Part shown: one piece after another, positions 50,601 to 53,539 of the stretch | How the letters are laid out: every line of letters starts with the position of its first letter | Numbering within the stretch: position 1 is the first letter of the stretch | Source of the DNA: Metallyticus violacea | Taxonomy: Eukaryota; Arthropoda; Insecta; Mantodea; Metallyticidae | Length of the DNA: 64,000 nt | Direction of reading: 5' to 3' | Assembly: GCA_030762175.1 (NCBI GenBank) | Contig: CM060831.1 | Coordinates: 4,293,001 to 4,357,000 of the forward strand | Position numbers and translations under genes: made by a program | The notes under the pieces: model-generated | Database searches by the model: none | What the model was told of the DNA's origin: nothing | The model's input: the letters and a program-made list of their open reading frames with translations, nothing else

Positions 50601-52183
50601 ATTTTATAGCTACTCTCTTCTCGCACTGCCGCCCTCCTTAGCGAAATTTCAGAGCTAGATCAACAGTTATGCCATAGTCACTCTAAAGGTTTTGAGAATG
50701 TACGCAATAAGATTTTAGAAATGTAGATCTTATCATTGCATCTTTTCAAAGCATTCTCCACAACATTCTATACAACCCGTTCAAACTATTTTGTAGAAAC
50801 TTTATCGTCGGCCACGAATTTTTTATTTTATTTTGGGGGAAAAAAAGAATCAGATCTGGGCTGTAGGAAGGATGGACAAATATTTGACCCCTCGCTCCTG
50901 CAGAAATTGAGTTGTTTCTAGTGCAGTATAGGCAAGGACAATGTCGCGGTGCAATAAGATTCCACACAGATCACGTTTCGTTCTCAGTGCATTGAAGCCT
51001 TGAGGCAGGCATTTTGTGATGTAGCATCCGGCAGTGACAGTCTTTTGTCCGCCAAGTAGGACTGTCGTAATATGACCCCTAGCTGAGAAGAAGGAAGAAG
51101 ATCATCCTCTTGCCAACACTTCTCGCTCGCCTCGCTTTTTGGGGGAATCCTCTCCTCGAAGACCCAGACCGATGACTCTCACTTGTTTCTGGATCATACT
51201 GGTATTTTCAGCTTTCGTCGCCTGTTATGATGTTAAATGTGGTTTTTGATCTTCCTTCATAAAGTTTTTCTATCATTACCTGTCAGCAATGCACACATGC
51301 TTTTTTGTGCCCACATGTCAGGTAGTGTGATATCCAGCTAATGCAGAGTTTTCTGACGAAGTTTTTCTTTGTGGATTGTTTTCACTGCTGGTGATACAAT
51401 ATTTAGGGGTTTCTTGAATCTGATAATAAGTGCAATGATGATCTTGCTGCTACATGAGCTAAGCTTTCACTTTCACCGGATGTTGCTGTAGCGGGCCGTA
51501 CTGCGTGGTATTCATTTTCGAGGGAATTCCTTACTGATCTAAAATATGTAAACCATCTATAAACAGCGGACTGCGAAAGGCAAAGATTCCCAAATGTACA
51601 ATGCAATCTGTTATGGCATTCATTCTCACCTAAACCGACCTTAAAAATCGTAGTAAATTATTGCGTGGAAATGCTCTCGCTTGAGATCCTCCTAATATCT
51701 GGCACAGGAACACCTGCGTACACATACACAGCTGTACTGACACCACACATTGCTCGACTAGCACATGTTGCTATCTAAACTTCATCTACAGGTAGGAAAA
51801 CCTGCACAGGCTTGTCATAACTCCTTTTGTCCATTCTCAAAATCCTTTAGCACGCCCCTGTGCTGATAGAAACTCGCTCCGCATTAGTGACGTCATTAAT
51901 TTCACAGGACTCACGCTAAAGTTCCAATATTGTTACTATTGCTTGTGGTTAGTTAACATGATGAATTGGAGGTGATGTTACCCATAACATGTTTCAGGAA
52001 GCCTCCAGCATTGCCAACCTGGGAGCGCTCTATCATCTGACAGGCAGACTAGAGGAGGCCGAGGTTCGATACCAGGAGGCGCTGAAACTACTACCGGAAG
52101 ATGACGTTACCCGAGCCAACCTCAAACGGTTAAGGAACCTTCAGCGGCTACATGAAGAACGACAACGACTGCACAATACTTGA
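2454..52183 (+). CDS. TMTC2: TMTC2 orthologue, C-terminal half (8 exons, spliced)
   Basis: Joining eight exons gives 452 residues from a split codon at 2454 to TGA at 52181-52183, with no internal stop. Residues about 9-22 and 65-79 are hydrophobic membrane segments; between them lies the TMTC-family stretch FLPASNL...FVVAERVLYLPSMGFC (23-50). Residues 106-426 form about nine 34-residue TPRs, and a charged tail follows (RLHEERQRLHNT). The order and wording of the TPRs (NMADVHYNLG, VPAHLTYGKLLA, YYKLAIGIRP) resemble vertebrate TMTC2 more than TMTC1, 3 or 4, judged from memory. TMTC proteins are ER multipass proteins whose TPRs face the lumen; they belong to the GT105 family that O-mannosylates cadherins, and TMTC2 has been linked to ER calcium handling. 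The N-terminal half, promoter and start codon lie outside the window. Exon GC content is far above the AT-rich introns. Exon calls are by eye, without transcript evidence. Confidence 0.93.
3033..3382. mobile_element. imperfect palindromic element with TATA/CCAAT-like centre
   Basis: Arms 3033-3187 and 3241-3382 are reverse complements with scattered differences, around a 53-bp GC-richer centre. Reading outward, each arm has ctag then tatatata, then acagtcag, then ctgaagaag, a short hairpin, cgaaagcttggta, and finally gagaact..ttata. The centre carries an inverted pair of CCAAT boxes (gccaatc at about 3203, ccattggc at about 3224). It could be two head-to-head ends of a Penelope-like retroelement or a foldback MITE. 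No coding sequence is present. Confidence 0.75.
3415..3965 (-). pseudogene. mariner transposase relic
   Basis: The minus strand reads ITSPRQNKHQCSGNI then KFKVTPPAGKVMLPTFQP, then LLIHNHARPHTANKTNE (HNHAR in place of HDNAR), and after a stop LPYSPNLAPRDFH with the third catalytic Asp. The first catalytic region is eroded (MVARIVADGE). It covers the catalytic half only and has several stops. Confidence 0.78.
4310..4353 (+). repeat. (ATT)n microsatellite
   Basis: About 14 ATT units. From here to 4920 only AT-rich intron DNA is visible, with no recognised element. Confidence 0.95.
4920..5788 (+). pseudogene. mariner relic, family A copy 1
   Basis: This is the first of three copies of one family (also 16350-17185 and 54800-55682). 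It reads TVDETWIHHFTPETKGQS (about 5200-5255), then VATGESAPKKEKTV, then LDQLKDAIQATRPHL and, after a frameshift, a region equivalent to PPYSPDLAPSDYFLF (5535-5585). The 3' end carries tagaatgcccctcgta, a typical mariner terminal repeat. The N-terminal part starts mid-domain, matching copy 3. It lies in the 3.3-kb intron. Confidence 0.85.
6061..6175 (+). CDS. TMTC2: TMTC2 exon 2 of window: TPR1 and start of TPR2
   Basis: The acceptor is tactttccag (ends 6060) and the donor is AATCT|gtaagt (6176). The first two bases complete an Ala codon begun in the previous exon. It encodes residues 106-143, AYGNLGNILSMKGEMDEAER then CYRKALQYRPNMADVHYNL, with TPR positions W4/L7/G8, A20 and P32 matching the consensus. 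The exon is too short to stand out as an open frame; it was found by continuing the TMTC frame across the intron. Confidence 0.92.
6456..6824 (-). mobile_element. mariner-derived MITE with 28-bp terminal inverted repeats
   Basis: The left end gcgagggtcactgcgaaag and the right end, read in reverse, tacgagatcactgcgaaag match through aagttttg. Read on the minus strand, the inside begins with sequence very like 58770-58990, including the transposase start (MEQKREHLRAMIS against MELEREHVRAMIS), and then jumps to a short 3' tail. It is therefore an internal-deletion derivative of that mariner family, filling over 40% of the 0.9-kb intron. Confidence 0.82.
7047..7132 (+). CDS. TMTC2: TMTC2 exon 3 of window: TPR2
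   Basis: The acceptor is gtgttgcag (ends 7046) and the donor is GGCAG|gtaaga (7133). It completes a Leu codon and encodes GVLLQSQERLEEAMYRYRVA then IQCRPRLA, residues 145-172. It ends one base into a Val codon finished in the next exon. The protein aligns with the second TPR of TMTC2, and the phase agrees on both sides. Confidence 0.91.
7178..7430 (+). mobile_element. internally deleted mariner remnant
   Basis: The first 130 bp resemble the 5' end of the relic at 1131 (ttttgttaagc, tcagtcaaatgtgatgttca). The remainder (aaaaatattgtgac ... attgaacagtccttg) resembles the 3' ends of the relics ending at 9450 and 38410. It lacks all transposase coding, so it appears to be two element ends fused together. 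It starts about 45 bp after the exon 3 donor. Confidence 0.55.
8580..9450 (+). pseudogene. mariner transposase relic
   Basis: Fragments in several frames: KLHMRSVCERWVPMYAV (8895-8945), where LHMRKVCARWVP is the usual linker after the DNA-binding domain; CGYQHQSKQK (about 9028); and a C-terminal stretch LMRHLRGRHFPSSEAEVKVA (9270-9335). Both the PDLAP region and the DET motif are eroded. It ends with ...ttattgaatagcc, as in related copies. Confidence 0.7.
9650..11640 (-). pseudogene. non-LTR retrotransposon (LINE) remnant, endonuclease to RT
   Basis: Read on the minus strand from high to low coordinates: VEFVIMGDFNAWLR (11289-11330) is the APE endonuclease GDFNA motif. ARKELFRGE lies at about 10800, in the linker. 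KAAGIDGITGKILENI (10375-10420) is the start of the RT domain, and CEFQAGFRIHRKAVNN (10130-10175) matches the RT 'QAGFR.GRST.DN' motif. Many stops and frameshifts interrupt it and the YADD region is not seen. The + strand is strikingly poor in G across the whole stretch, which fits a purine-rich LINE coding strand on minus. Confidence 0.8.
11999..12120 (+). repeat. SINE B fragment
   Basis: Reverse-orientation match to the body of SINE B seen at 23994, 24674 and 41035: ccggggaggtacct, aggcctgga, gtggtgcctcagtagta, ttaaacactg. The tRNA-like head is missing. Confidence 0.8.
12151..12446 (-). repeat. SINE A, tRNA-derived, with 11-bp target duplication
   Basis: The tRNA-like head is at the high-coordinate end: box A (tggtgtagtgg-type) and box B (gattgaaccc in reverse). 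The body carries ctcagaggcctc-type and cgtgccgtaaatgta blocks shared with 53591, 60020 and 62962. CATTCTTTTCT flanks it at 12140-12150 and 12447-12457, marking retrotransposition. Confidence 0.92.
12573..13762 (-). pseudogene. DUF4817-type DNA transposon, copy 1 (right end missing)
   Basis: The left terminal repeat gcgatttttccttagcaggac matches 19686. The minus strand encodes broken transposase pieces: MWLISGILFPKECLLF (N-terminus), VWCTIIGERIIDLTFLKKQ, EQDSVTAQTTHVSLHALHEI (catalytic QQDGATAH-like segment with Asp kept) and IYRPAIFISGRHYRK, an out-of-frame equivalent of the PCDFYLWG segment. The element is alignable along its length to copy 2 but stops about 50 bp before exon 4 without the second terminal repeat. 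Confidence 0.82.
13814..14058 (+). CDS. TMTC2: TMTC2 exon 4 of window: TPR3 and TPR4
   Basis: The acceptor is tatgttgcag (ends 13813) and the donor is CCACAG|gtgggt (14059). Residues 173-254 contain LNLGLVLGRVGRLEEA (TPR3), a linker LRDPRTHEVARVTC that resembles the TMTC2-specific spacer, and LFHLGRLAMEQGELHHAI (TPR4), ending NIRPHYYAPQ. The exon ends on a whole codon. The truncated end of a DUF4817-type transposon lies only about 50 bp upstream of the acceptor. Confidence 0.93.
14440..14995 (+). pseudogene. mariner relic, internally deleted
   Basis: HYPRQLTRELADVMNCNQ (about 14510-14565) comes from the DNA-binding half. It is followed at once by LRDTIMHAHT, equivalent to the LHDNARPHT catalytic segment, so the central part with the first catalytic Asp is lost. 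Downstream are IPHLPCSPDLALSDF (14748-14790), NTFDNENTLQ and DIFRRGIKKLLQ*WE, the usual mariner C-terminus. Confidence 0.78.
14996..16349 (+). other. intron DNA with no recognised element
   Basis: AT-rich sequence between two mariner relics. No conserved motif, terminal repeats or exon-like composition was seen. Open frames of 60-70 codons here look random. Confidence 0.5.
16350..17185 (+). pseudogene. mariner relic, family A copy 2
   Basis: Clearly the same element as 4920-5788. It reads TVDKTWIHHFAPETKEQY (DKT in place of DET), then VATGESAPKKAKTV, LVDYLQKDITIIREYYASLL, LDQLKNAIQTCEKESSFHRD and LHTSLGLLLQN. The 3' end is ggccgggaacttttagaacg, the family's terminal repeat with its last bases lost. 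The catalytic Asp context and several frames are broken. Confidence 0.84.
17186..18213 (+). other. intron DNA with no confidently assigned element
   Basis: A possible decayed transposase string (LHDSAQPPHFQ at about 18027-18060) is the only hint of content. It is too short to call. Confidence 0.4.
18214..19390 (-). pseudogene. Tc1-like transposon, full length, degenerate
   Basis: The ends are inverted repeats: attatgcaaccattcttt at left and, in reverse, attttgcaaccactctt at right, both followed by tattcggat. On minus the transposase reads SGVNFSVRTVERDLKK (HTH linker), VYGSHGRVGFCEERTL, MHDNTRPHVAPL (second catalytic Asp), SPDLNPIEHVWDLMG (third catalytic position E) and EQWEAIPEEHLKILIRSM (C-terminus). 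At least two frameshifts and one stop break it, and the first catalytic block is partly lost. A poly-T run (18241-18262) interrupts the left end. DNPIE-type 'NPIEH' marks the Tc1 (DD34E) branch rather than mariner. Confidence 0.9.
19534..19674 (+). CDS. TMTC2: TMTC2 exon 5 of window: TPR5
   Basis: The acceptor is gtgttgttacag (ends 19533) and the donor is CGCAAT|gtaagt (19675). Forty-seven whole codons encode residues 255-301: SLFNMLGEAYSRLGRDAEAE, a TPR ending STRPDHVP, then AHLTYGKLLARN. The last codon is Asn, and the next exon starts Arg-Thr, so an N-R-T glycosylation sequon is formed only after splicing. A DNA transposon begins at 19686, leaving just 11 bp of original intron after the donor. 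Confidence 0.92.
19686..20745 (-). pseudogene. DUF4817-type DNA transposon, copy 2 (both ends present)
   Basis: Terminal repeats: gtgatttttccttcgcggg at left and, in reverse, gtgatttttcattcgcagg at right. Minus-strand pieces: MAQFRYSIFQRVFIYNS and VEIRFREVKRDAFLIKS (N-terminal HTH half), then RPAIFISGRG and KTNPYTLDELKNNIRENFL (C-terminal part). The usual QQDGATAH block is not readable here although copy 1 keeps it. At 1060 bp it is near the size expected for a 350-residue transposase plus ends. It makes up most of the 1352-bp intron. Confidence 0.85.
21027..21111 (+). CDS. TMTC2: TMTC2 exon 6 of window: TPR6
   Basis: The acceptor is gtgtttcag (ends 21026) and the donor is CACTACG|gtgagt (21112). 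It encodes residues 302-329, RTRVGEAELWYTRAERLAPG then DPAVFRHY, and ends one base into a Gly codon. Together with the end of exon 5 it gives a TPR of normal 34-35 residue length. It is the least conserved of the TPR exons by eye, but the phase closes exactly. Confidence 0.88.
21640..22655 (+). repeat. left arm: unique end plus ~150-bp tandem repeats
   Basis: From about 21640 a roughly 100-bp unique block (cccatgaaaagatt, aaatctccatcg, caccgaaa) leads into six diverged units. Landmarks of each unit: tctagcggccgcaa, caatgaaactcggta, taaataaaataa, atagtttctgaaaatca, ggagt, tttacctgaaacccaa. Copies of the 'gaaactcgg' landmark start near 21774, 21911, 22054, 22222, 22367 and 22556. The same block plus units occur in reverse at 28090-28630. 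Confidence 0.85.
22738..23390. mobile_element. MITE with TAA target duplication, Harbinger-like
   Basis: The left end ggacccattcacaatgaaaa and the right end in reverse ggtcccattcagaacgaaaa form terminal inverted repeats. TAA flanks both ends (22735-22737 and 23391-23393), the 3-bp TWA duplication typical of PIF/Harbinger. Inside both ends, cattcacaatgaa and cgtaaac motifs are repeated. No transposase was seen in 653 bp. Confidence 0.85.
23874..24381. repeat. near-perfect 65-bp inverted repeat enclosing a SINE
   Basis: Arms 23874-23938 and 24317-24381 differ at about one position in 65. Without the SINE the loop would be only about 65 bp. Outside the arms are TA-rich runs and repeated gttagtaaaa blocks (24405-24450), suggesting an AT-rich hairpin element. 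Confidence 0.9.
23994..24297 (-). repeat. SINE B, tRNA-derived, with 11-bp target duplication
   Basis: Read on minus, the head has a box A (gtggccgaggtcgttaagg) and box B (ggttcgaatcc) with a long variable-arm-like spacer, resembling a tRNA-Ser/Leu type. The tail is a poly-A run (poly-T at 23994-24008 here). GGTCACGTGAT occurs at 23983-23993 and 24298-24308. Body blocks ggcctggaacgcttc and gtgtcaccgcctgtggtgcc recur in the other copies. Confidence 0.93.
24382..24488 (+). repeat. (TA)n microsatellites with intervening gttagtaaaa repeats
   Basis: Two TA runs (about 24382-24411 and 24457-24488) surround three gttagtaaaa-like units. The segment is itself roughly self-complementary. Confidence 0.9.
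24674..24945 (-). repeat. SINE B with 14-bp target duplication
   Basis: Same body and tRNA-like head as the copy 380 bp upstream, with small deletions. TAAGGGAAAGGGGA occurs at 24660-24673 and 24946-24959. Confidence 0.93.
25500..25930 (-). pseudogene. mariner relic, N-terminal half
   Basis: On minus, 25720-25930 matches the 5' part of the relic at 48330-48510 (tttcaacgaaatg, ttggtaagcgtgatt, accgtttcgtagaaattgat). Further along it reads IKIRDVMGISYDQVHNILHE, the usual mariner HTH2 helix before LHM. It stops before the catalytic domain. The stretch 25260-25500 holds nothing recognised. Confidence 0.72.
26600..27372 (+). pseudogene. mariner relic
   Basis: A degenerate catalytic half: PPHDNACHNHH (about 27097-27130) carries the second Asp context; YLPDFPLFDYALFNK (27130-27170) stands for the PYSPDLAPSDYFLF block; SYQEGGNGALTLVRW is the C-terminus. 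It ends with ttcgaaggcccctcgtat, a mariner terminal repeat. Frameshifts are frequent. Confidence 0.68.
27373..28089 (+). other. AT-rich DNA with no recognised element
   Basis: Very AT-rich sequence between the mariner terminus and the right tandem-repeat arm. No motif was identified. Confidence 0.5.
28090..28630 (-). repeat. right arm: ~150-bp tandem repeats plus unique end (inverted)
   Basis: On minus this reads as the left arm does: the unique block (cccatgaaaagatt, aaatctccatcg, caccgaaa at about 28530-28580) then about three units (tctagcggccgcaa, gaaactcggta, taaataaaataa, tttctgaaaatca). The outer boundary abuts a mariner fragment at 28630. Units are diverged and their number is lower than in the left arm. 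Confidence 0.83.
28630..28800 (+). pseudogene. mariner relic, C-terminal fragment
   Basis: KVLPHPPYSSDFTTIAFYFQ (28635-28695) is a decayed PHPPYSPDLAPSDFYLF block, followed by KTEIKIASL. The upstream part is missing where the tandem-repeat arm begins, so that element may have inserted into or truncated this mariner. Confidence 0.7.
29246..30551 (-). pseudogene. mariner, family B copy 1, full length
   Basis: Ends: tacgagggtaggtccatga at left and, in reverse, tagggtaggtctataag at right. The minus strand encodes IALVEGEILEDRWLKVTEIA (HTH), VTGDENSPLLYYDPLSKRES (first catalytic Asp), RFLHDNAPVHTAPVAKKAV (second) and LDHPPCSPDLAPSQYFLFS, where the third catalytic Asp is replaced by Gln. Frameshifts occur, and an (AAT)n run sits in the N-terminal part (30196-30218). 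Very similar to 41943-43143 in the opposite orientation. Confidence 0.93.
30780..32120 (+). pseudogene. pogo-like transposon lacking its DDE domain
   Basis: The ATG at 31185 follows an acceptor-like ttatttcag and opens MPRKQLRK, then after small frameshifts WDPEVMIKAVTAVRS, VGLKKAGVF and AETETSPEDVVSR: a pipsqueak-type HTH as in pogo/Tigger/jerky-like transposases. At about 31470 it jumps to VTPTEVNVPSTSGVKRVCFS and PKKKNSNRGRKAFTTALITA then SPYKRNL, the usual C-terminal tail of such proteins. The whole DDE catalytic core is absent. Outer limits are approximate. Confidence 0.72.
32195..33129 (-). pseudogene. mariner, family C copy 1
   Basis: The right end, in reverse, is tacgagggttacactaaaag, then ttttgagacttggcaacag. 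On minus, METTQYLQES (equivalent of ALETTQFLQE after HDNAPAHT) and a GSLRRTCIRYIF-like tail are visible. It is related to 50672-51860 (shared gcagatattgagttgtttcc-type and tcctctcctgggaagacc-type blocks). Confidence 0.75.
33130..33600 (+). repeat. purine-rich degenerate simple repeat
   Basis: About 470 bp in which the + strand is nearly all A and G with scattered T (gatgaat, gagagaa, agaaaaatgaa units) and almost no C. Minus-strand open frames here are low-complexity Phe/Ser/Leu strings and are not genes. Confidence 0.85.
33780..34640 (-). pseudogene. mariner relic, catalytic half
   Basis: On minus: AKKNGVVSPRHCAGVF (decayed HDNAPAH context), then VLPHPPYSPDLAPSNYYLFP (about 34110-34175), with Asn where the third catalytic Asp is expected, then KLRLNTNLSELKR. 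The upstream part (34290-34640) is too decayed to read with confidence. Confidence 0.75.
34640..35845 (-). pseudogene. mariner, family D copy 1, full length
   Basis: Ends: tacgagagtcactag at left; in reverse tacgagggttactagttaag at right, followed by tattgagaca. On minus: DDEPPIKVKRPRSVGKKMVV, DILLHHDNASSHTANVTMKF (second catalytic Asp, 34930-34990), ETKLMIYHPILPTWHNAI, and CSLLSRSPIF near the C-terminus. The DET block is eroded (SDVVTGDETSV-like around 35200-35225). The 1206-bp span is near family length. The same family recurs at 44321 and 49090. Confidence 0.87.
35950..36739 (+). other. intron DNA with no recognised element
   Basis: Contains a short C run at 36010-36018. No terminal repeats or transposase motifs were seen. 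Confidence 0.5.
36740..37660 (-). pseudogene. DUF4817-type transposase relic, second subfamily
   Basis: On minus: LTNSTREDFNKKVPNKTLAV, CQRNGTTGHSGTVTTSENQG and LLLQQSPKRSLQRA (N-terminal HTH with the TG..GRPRT-like linker), then GFGCRIQVAQ. After a gap it reads DAATVHTALLQRHFADRLIS (QQDGATAHTA-like catalytic block) and RGTPFPCSACYPNSTAPVTY, standing for W.PRSPDL.P.DYYLWG. The first catalytic block is missing. It differs in sequence from the copies at 12573 and 19686. Confidence 0.75.
37935..38410 (+). pseudogene. mariner relic, catalytic half
   Basis: Pieces include AVHFPYSPDLVPCDFLLFHR (about 38175-38235) with the third catalytic Asp, then LKEAFSC and a C-terminal stretch with KPQNYADE. 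It ends ...tattgaacagtcctcgta, as does the family at 8580-9450. A poly-A run follows (38459-38478). Confidence 0.75.
38480..39204 (+). other. intron DNA with no recognised element
   Basis: Mixed composition, with a GC-richer stretch around 38920-39060. No motif identified. Confidence 0.45.
39205..40445 (-). pseudogene. IS630-Tc1-mariner transposon, 'LDYKLW' type
   Basis: On minus: RVAVVALLKVGNPPSEIFKI (N-terminal HTH, 40260-40330), MIIEESFSLMKKCSML (standing for FSDEK.F), ISVKKRSKYRPKCTRK, then LFQDSAPARTARTTQEWFEA (second catalytic Asp, about 39660-39720), DPNPLDYKLWFKLQ (third catalytic Asp, about 39580-39630) and RRPNIEKWKCSLRKAVAHFP. The QDSAPAH and PLDY.LW blocks separate it from the mariners around it. 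It is nearly full length with several frameshifts. Terminal repeats are not clear. Confidence 0.82.
40446..41034 (+). other. AT-rich intron DNA, no recognised element
   Basis: No motif, terminal repeat or coding signal seen. Confidence 0.5.
41035..41272 (-). repeat. SINE B, head-truncated
   Basis: The body matches the copies at 23994 and 24674 (actgaggcaccacaggcgg, ggaggacggtcatggcggg). It stops within the tRNA-like head after the box B remnant (gattagaaccc). It ends about 180 bp before exon 7. Confidence 0.9.
41455..41639 (+). CDS. TMTC2: TMTC2 exon 7 of window: TPR7 and TPR8
   Basis: The acceptor is tatgtgcgcag (ends 41454) and the donor is CCCACG|gtaagt (41640). It completes a Gly codon and encodes residues 331-391: QFLMAQKRYNEAAVKLERAV, a linker TSPSPEFEDVISTATSLR, and AGDLNSAERYYKLAIGIRPT. 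YYKLAIGIRP is a good match to the TMTC2 penultimate TPR. The exon ends on a whole codon and a GA dinucleotide run starts about 20 bp into the intron. Confidence 0.92.
41659..41690 (+). repeat. (GA)n microsatellite
   Basis: About 15 GA units, then imperfect gagag to 41700, just inside the intron after exon 7. Confidence 0.95.
41943..43143 (+). pseudogene. mariner, family B copy 2, nearly intact transposase
   Basis: Ends: tacgagggtaggttcataag and, in reverse, agggtaggtccataatt. The main frame (42181-42891) has RPLEVLTSENITLVEGEIME, LTVTEIAARLDLSKTTFLLI and IHEHLNMNKVSARWLPR (DNA-binding half), VTADEIMVLYYHPLSKRES (first catalytic Asp in ADE), MEWRKPGEEPPLKAKV and HYAGLLHSLRASIKEKRR. After a frameshift near 42830 a second frame has VRLLHDNAPVHTALVAKTAV (second Asp) and MDHPPYSPDLAPRDYFLFSK (third Asp), ending DEEVMDAVY. 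The N-terminus (HMLKMEYRPVIKFFTKEGLI-like, about 42105-42170) is cut off by a stop. All three catalytic aspartates survive, but not in one frame. Confidence 0.94.
43144..43889 (+). other. AT-rich intron DNA, no recognised element
   Basis: No motif or terminal repeat seen. Confidence 0.5.
43890..44240 (-). pseudogene. mariner relic, short fragment
   Basis: On minus a stretch near 43950-44100 reads like the segment before the mariner catalytic Asp (VHGGFEDCCVQVCMQ and ITANETWLHHCDTE-like words in shifting frames). The orientation fits, but the motifs are weak and the limits uncertain. Confidence 0.45.
44321..45440 (+). pseudogene. mariner, family D copy 2, full length
   Basis: Ends: tacgagggccagtaaatatg and, in reverse, ctacaagagtcacaagataag, both followed by tattgagat. 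Coding pieces: SFKDEEKSGRPSPLLKQIKE, YKYIELALEISKPNVSTILH, EHLRV (DNA-binding half); IVTGDWVCHFDPETKRPSS (GDW in place of GDE, 44868-44925); ISLHHDNASAHTANVT (45143-45190, second Asp) and SRPGTMKFFPVPYCE, a frameshifted PDLAPCDFFLF. The copy is heavily frameshifted. Confidence 0.87.
45640..46636 (+). other. intron DNA with no assigned element
   Basis: A GC-richer stretch at 45945-46240 (aaccagtaacagcccag, cttgaagtgggcta) stands out from AT-rich surroundings but has no motif I recognise and no clear inverted ends. Confidence 0.45.
46637..47940 (+). pseudogene. mariner, family E, full length with paired ends
   Basis: Ends: caagggtcattggacaag and, in reverse, caagagtcatttgaaaag, both followed by ttctcagaatca. 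Coding pieces: MEHRAVIKCWQRRK (46787-46830), NPSRHPEIISDKKHDVVLQD then RRLKMSEIAKAPGISAECVF (47150-47265), KILSARWVTLLL, PNETWVHYYTRETKQLYKQW (47415-47475; PNET at the first catalytic block) and a C-terminal VKGNYVEK (47845-47870). The segment 46850-47110 between the N-terminus and HTH2 does not look mariner-like and may be a later insertion. Confidence 0.87.
48330..49075 (+). pseudogene. mariner relic, DNA-binding half deleted
   Basis: The first 180 bp match the 5' end of the minus-strand relic at 25720-25930. It then jumps to MDSVTADETWVHHYTLETKH (48562-48620, first Asp), GEGESAPQKAKTVLLAGKVM, LLPYQNNAPAHTSVIAMTKV (QNN where HDN is usual) and VSHPPYSPDLAPCDFFSFLI (third Asp). The HTH2/linker part is missing. 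Confidence 0.83.
49090..49545 (+). pseudogene. mariner relic, family D fragment
   Basis: RSVGKKMLVTFFSTSGHISL (49310-49370) closely parallels RSVGKKMVVSFFSTKWSLST in the family D copy at 34640 (opposite strand). Only this central block is readable. Confidence 0.72.
49546..50671 (+). other. intron DNA with no recognised element
   Basis: No terminal repeats, transposase motif or exon signal were identified. Open frames near 49850-50156 lack any recognisable domain. Confidence 0.45.
50672..51860 (-). pseudogene. mariner, family C copy 2, full length
   Basis: Ends: tagtcactctaaaggttttg at left and, in reverse, caggggcgtgctaaaggattttg at right (split here by one mismatch run), both continuing gagaatg. 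On minus: RSVRNSLENEYHAVRPATAT (51480-51540; the GRP linker), ESESLAHVAARSSLHLL, IAPRHCPCLYCTRNNSIS (frameshifted HDN block; ALETTQFLQERG in the next frame) and FVHPSYSPDLILFFPQNKIK (50830-50880). Related to 32195-33129. It ends about 140 bp before the last exon. Confidence 0.84.
51998..52183 (+). CDS. TMTC2: TMTC2 terminal exon: TPR9 and C-terminus
   Basis: The acceptor is aacatgtttcag (ends 51997). Sixty-one codons plus TGA (52181-52183) encode residues 392-452: EASSIANLGALYHLTGRLEE then AEVRYQEALKLLPEDDVTRA (TPR9), followed by a positively charged helix NLKRLRNLQRLHEERQRLHN. The end matches the usual TMTC2 architecture, in which a short charged tail follows the last TPR, so this is very likely the natural C-terminus. 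Confidence 0.92.
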   Translation, partial: EASSIANLGALYHLTGRLEEAEVRYQEALKLLPEDDVTRANLKRLRNLQRLHEERQRLHNT

Positions 52184-52318
52184 GGCATAGGTCGTTTTGA
52201 GAAACTCTACAACACAATTCAATTAAATCTGAAGTGAAAACAAGATAGCAGATAGGATGCTATCAAATTAGTCAGGTATTTCATTGAGTGGAATTCGGGT
52301 CTTTGCGCGACGTTACCA

Positions 52319-52324
52319 AATAAA
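52319..52324 (+). promoter_or_regulatory. candidate polyadenylation signal of TMTC2
   Basis: AATAAA lies 136 bp after the stop codon. It is the first canonical hexamer downstream; a second lies at 53055-53060. Such hexamers are common in AT-rich DNA, so either could be used or neither. The stretch 52184-53540 otherwise shows no gene or repeat that I recognise. Confidence 0.4.
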
Positions 52325-53539
52325 TGGACTAACACGTCGAGTGTATGCAATCGATAGCAGGAACAGGCAGATCGTAACAAGTGAAAAACGCTAGTCATTC
52401 ATCTTGTCTTCTTCCAGTAAAAGCAAACTTGATTTCGTGGCTCCGTTCTGTCGGGTACGGACCTCAGCAAAAAGCATCTCTGTCCAAAGAGTAATTAATA
52501 CCAAACTACGTTGTTTCGCAATTGTTTGTACAGATAACAGAAAGGAGATGGTCATGGGTTGCCTAGCAACTGCTATTCACTTTTTTCTCTCTCTCCCCAC
52601 GATGACGAGATCCTGCGTAAGGAATCAGTGGCGGCACTCGTCTTACTTCACTCTTGAGCTGTTCGAGGAACTTCCGAAAATAGTAAGACGTAACTGCAAA
52701 ATTAACGTGTCCCCACTTCAGAAGTCACTTCTTACCCTCTATTGGTGATTCAGACACTACGGTCTAATCCTCGCCTGAAACAAGTTATCGGCGAGCATAT
52801 TTTTTTAGAATTTTATCATTCTGCAAAAATGAATCGATAGCAATGGAATTATTTTATTTTTTATGAATTTTAAATATTTATGATAATTCTTTCACTAGTC
52901 GTCACTGTCAAAGTATATGGTTTGTTGCTTGAGAGTTTTAAGTGTTGAATTTTGTAAAACTGTCCAAATTAAGGAAACGTTTAGAGTTTATTGCATTTAC
53001 CGAACAACTTACCATCACCTTAGTCGTAAGTAGGGTGGATGCAATTTAAGAACAAATAAATAATATAACAATACATCTCTCTTGAAAGGACATTAAAGCT
53101 TAAATATTTTTAAAACAATGTCATGTGTTTGGTAAAACCTTTGTGTTATATTATACAGAGTATCTATAAAAGAAACTTTATTTAGGTGTACATATCTTTG
53201 TGTGCCTAATTTGTGTGCCTAACTGTGTATAAAACAAATATATTTCGTCATACTATTTTCATTCACTTATTTTATTTAGGGTGTTACCTTCTTACATAAG
53301 TACAAGGATCAATGCATGATTGGCAATTCGCGGATTAGATGACACAACGCAACGTCAGTTCACAAGAAAGCACGTGTGTTCAGTTCGTCCACTGCGTATT
53401 CTGTGTGTAAATAACAATGTAACTGCAGGTAAGTCGGGTACTGTGACTGTAGATGATCAAAGATCAAAAGTTTAAGTGGTAAAAGCCCCACAGAAAGGCA
53501 CAATACTTGCCTAAAGTTTGTGGTAAGTTTACAATGAAC

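Noticed and set aside
52404..52748. 114-codon open frame downstream of TMTC2
   Set aside because: It has no recognisable domain or exon-like signals and sits in the likely 3' UTR or intergenic DNA.
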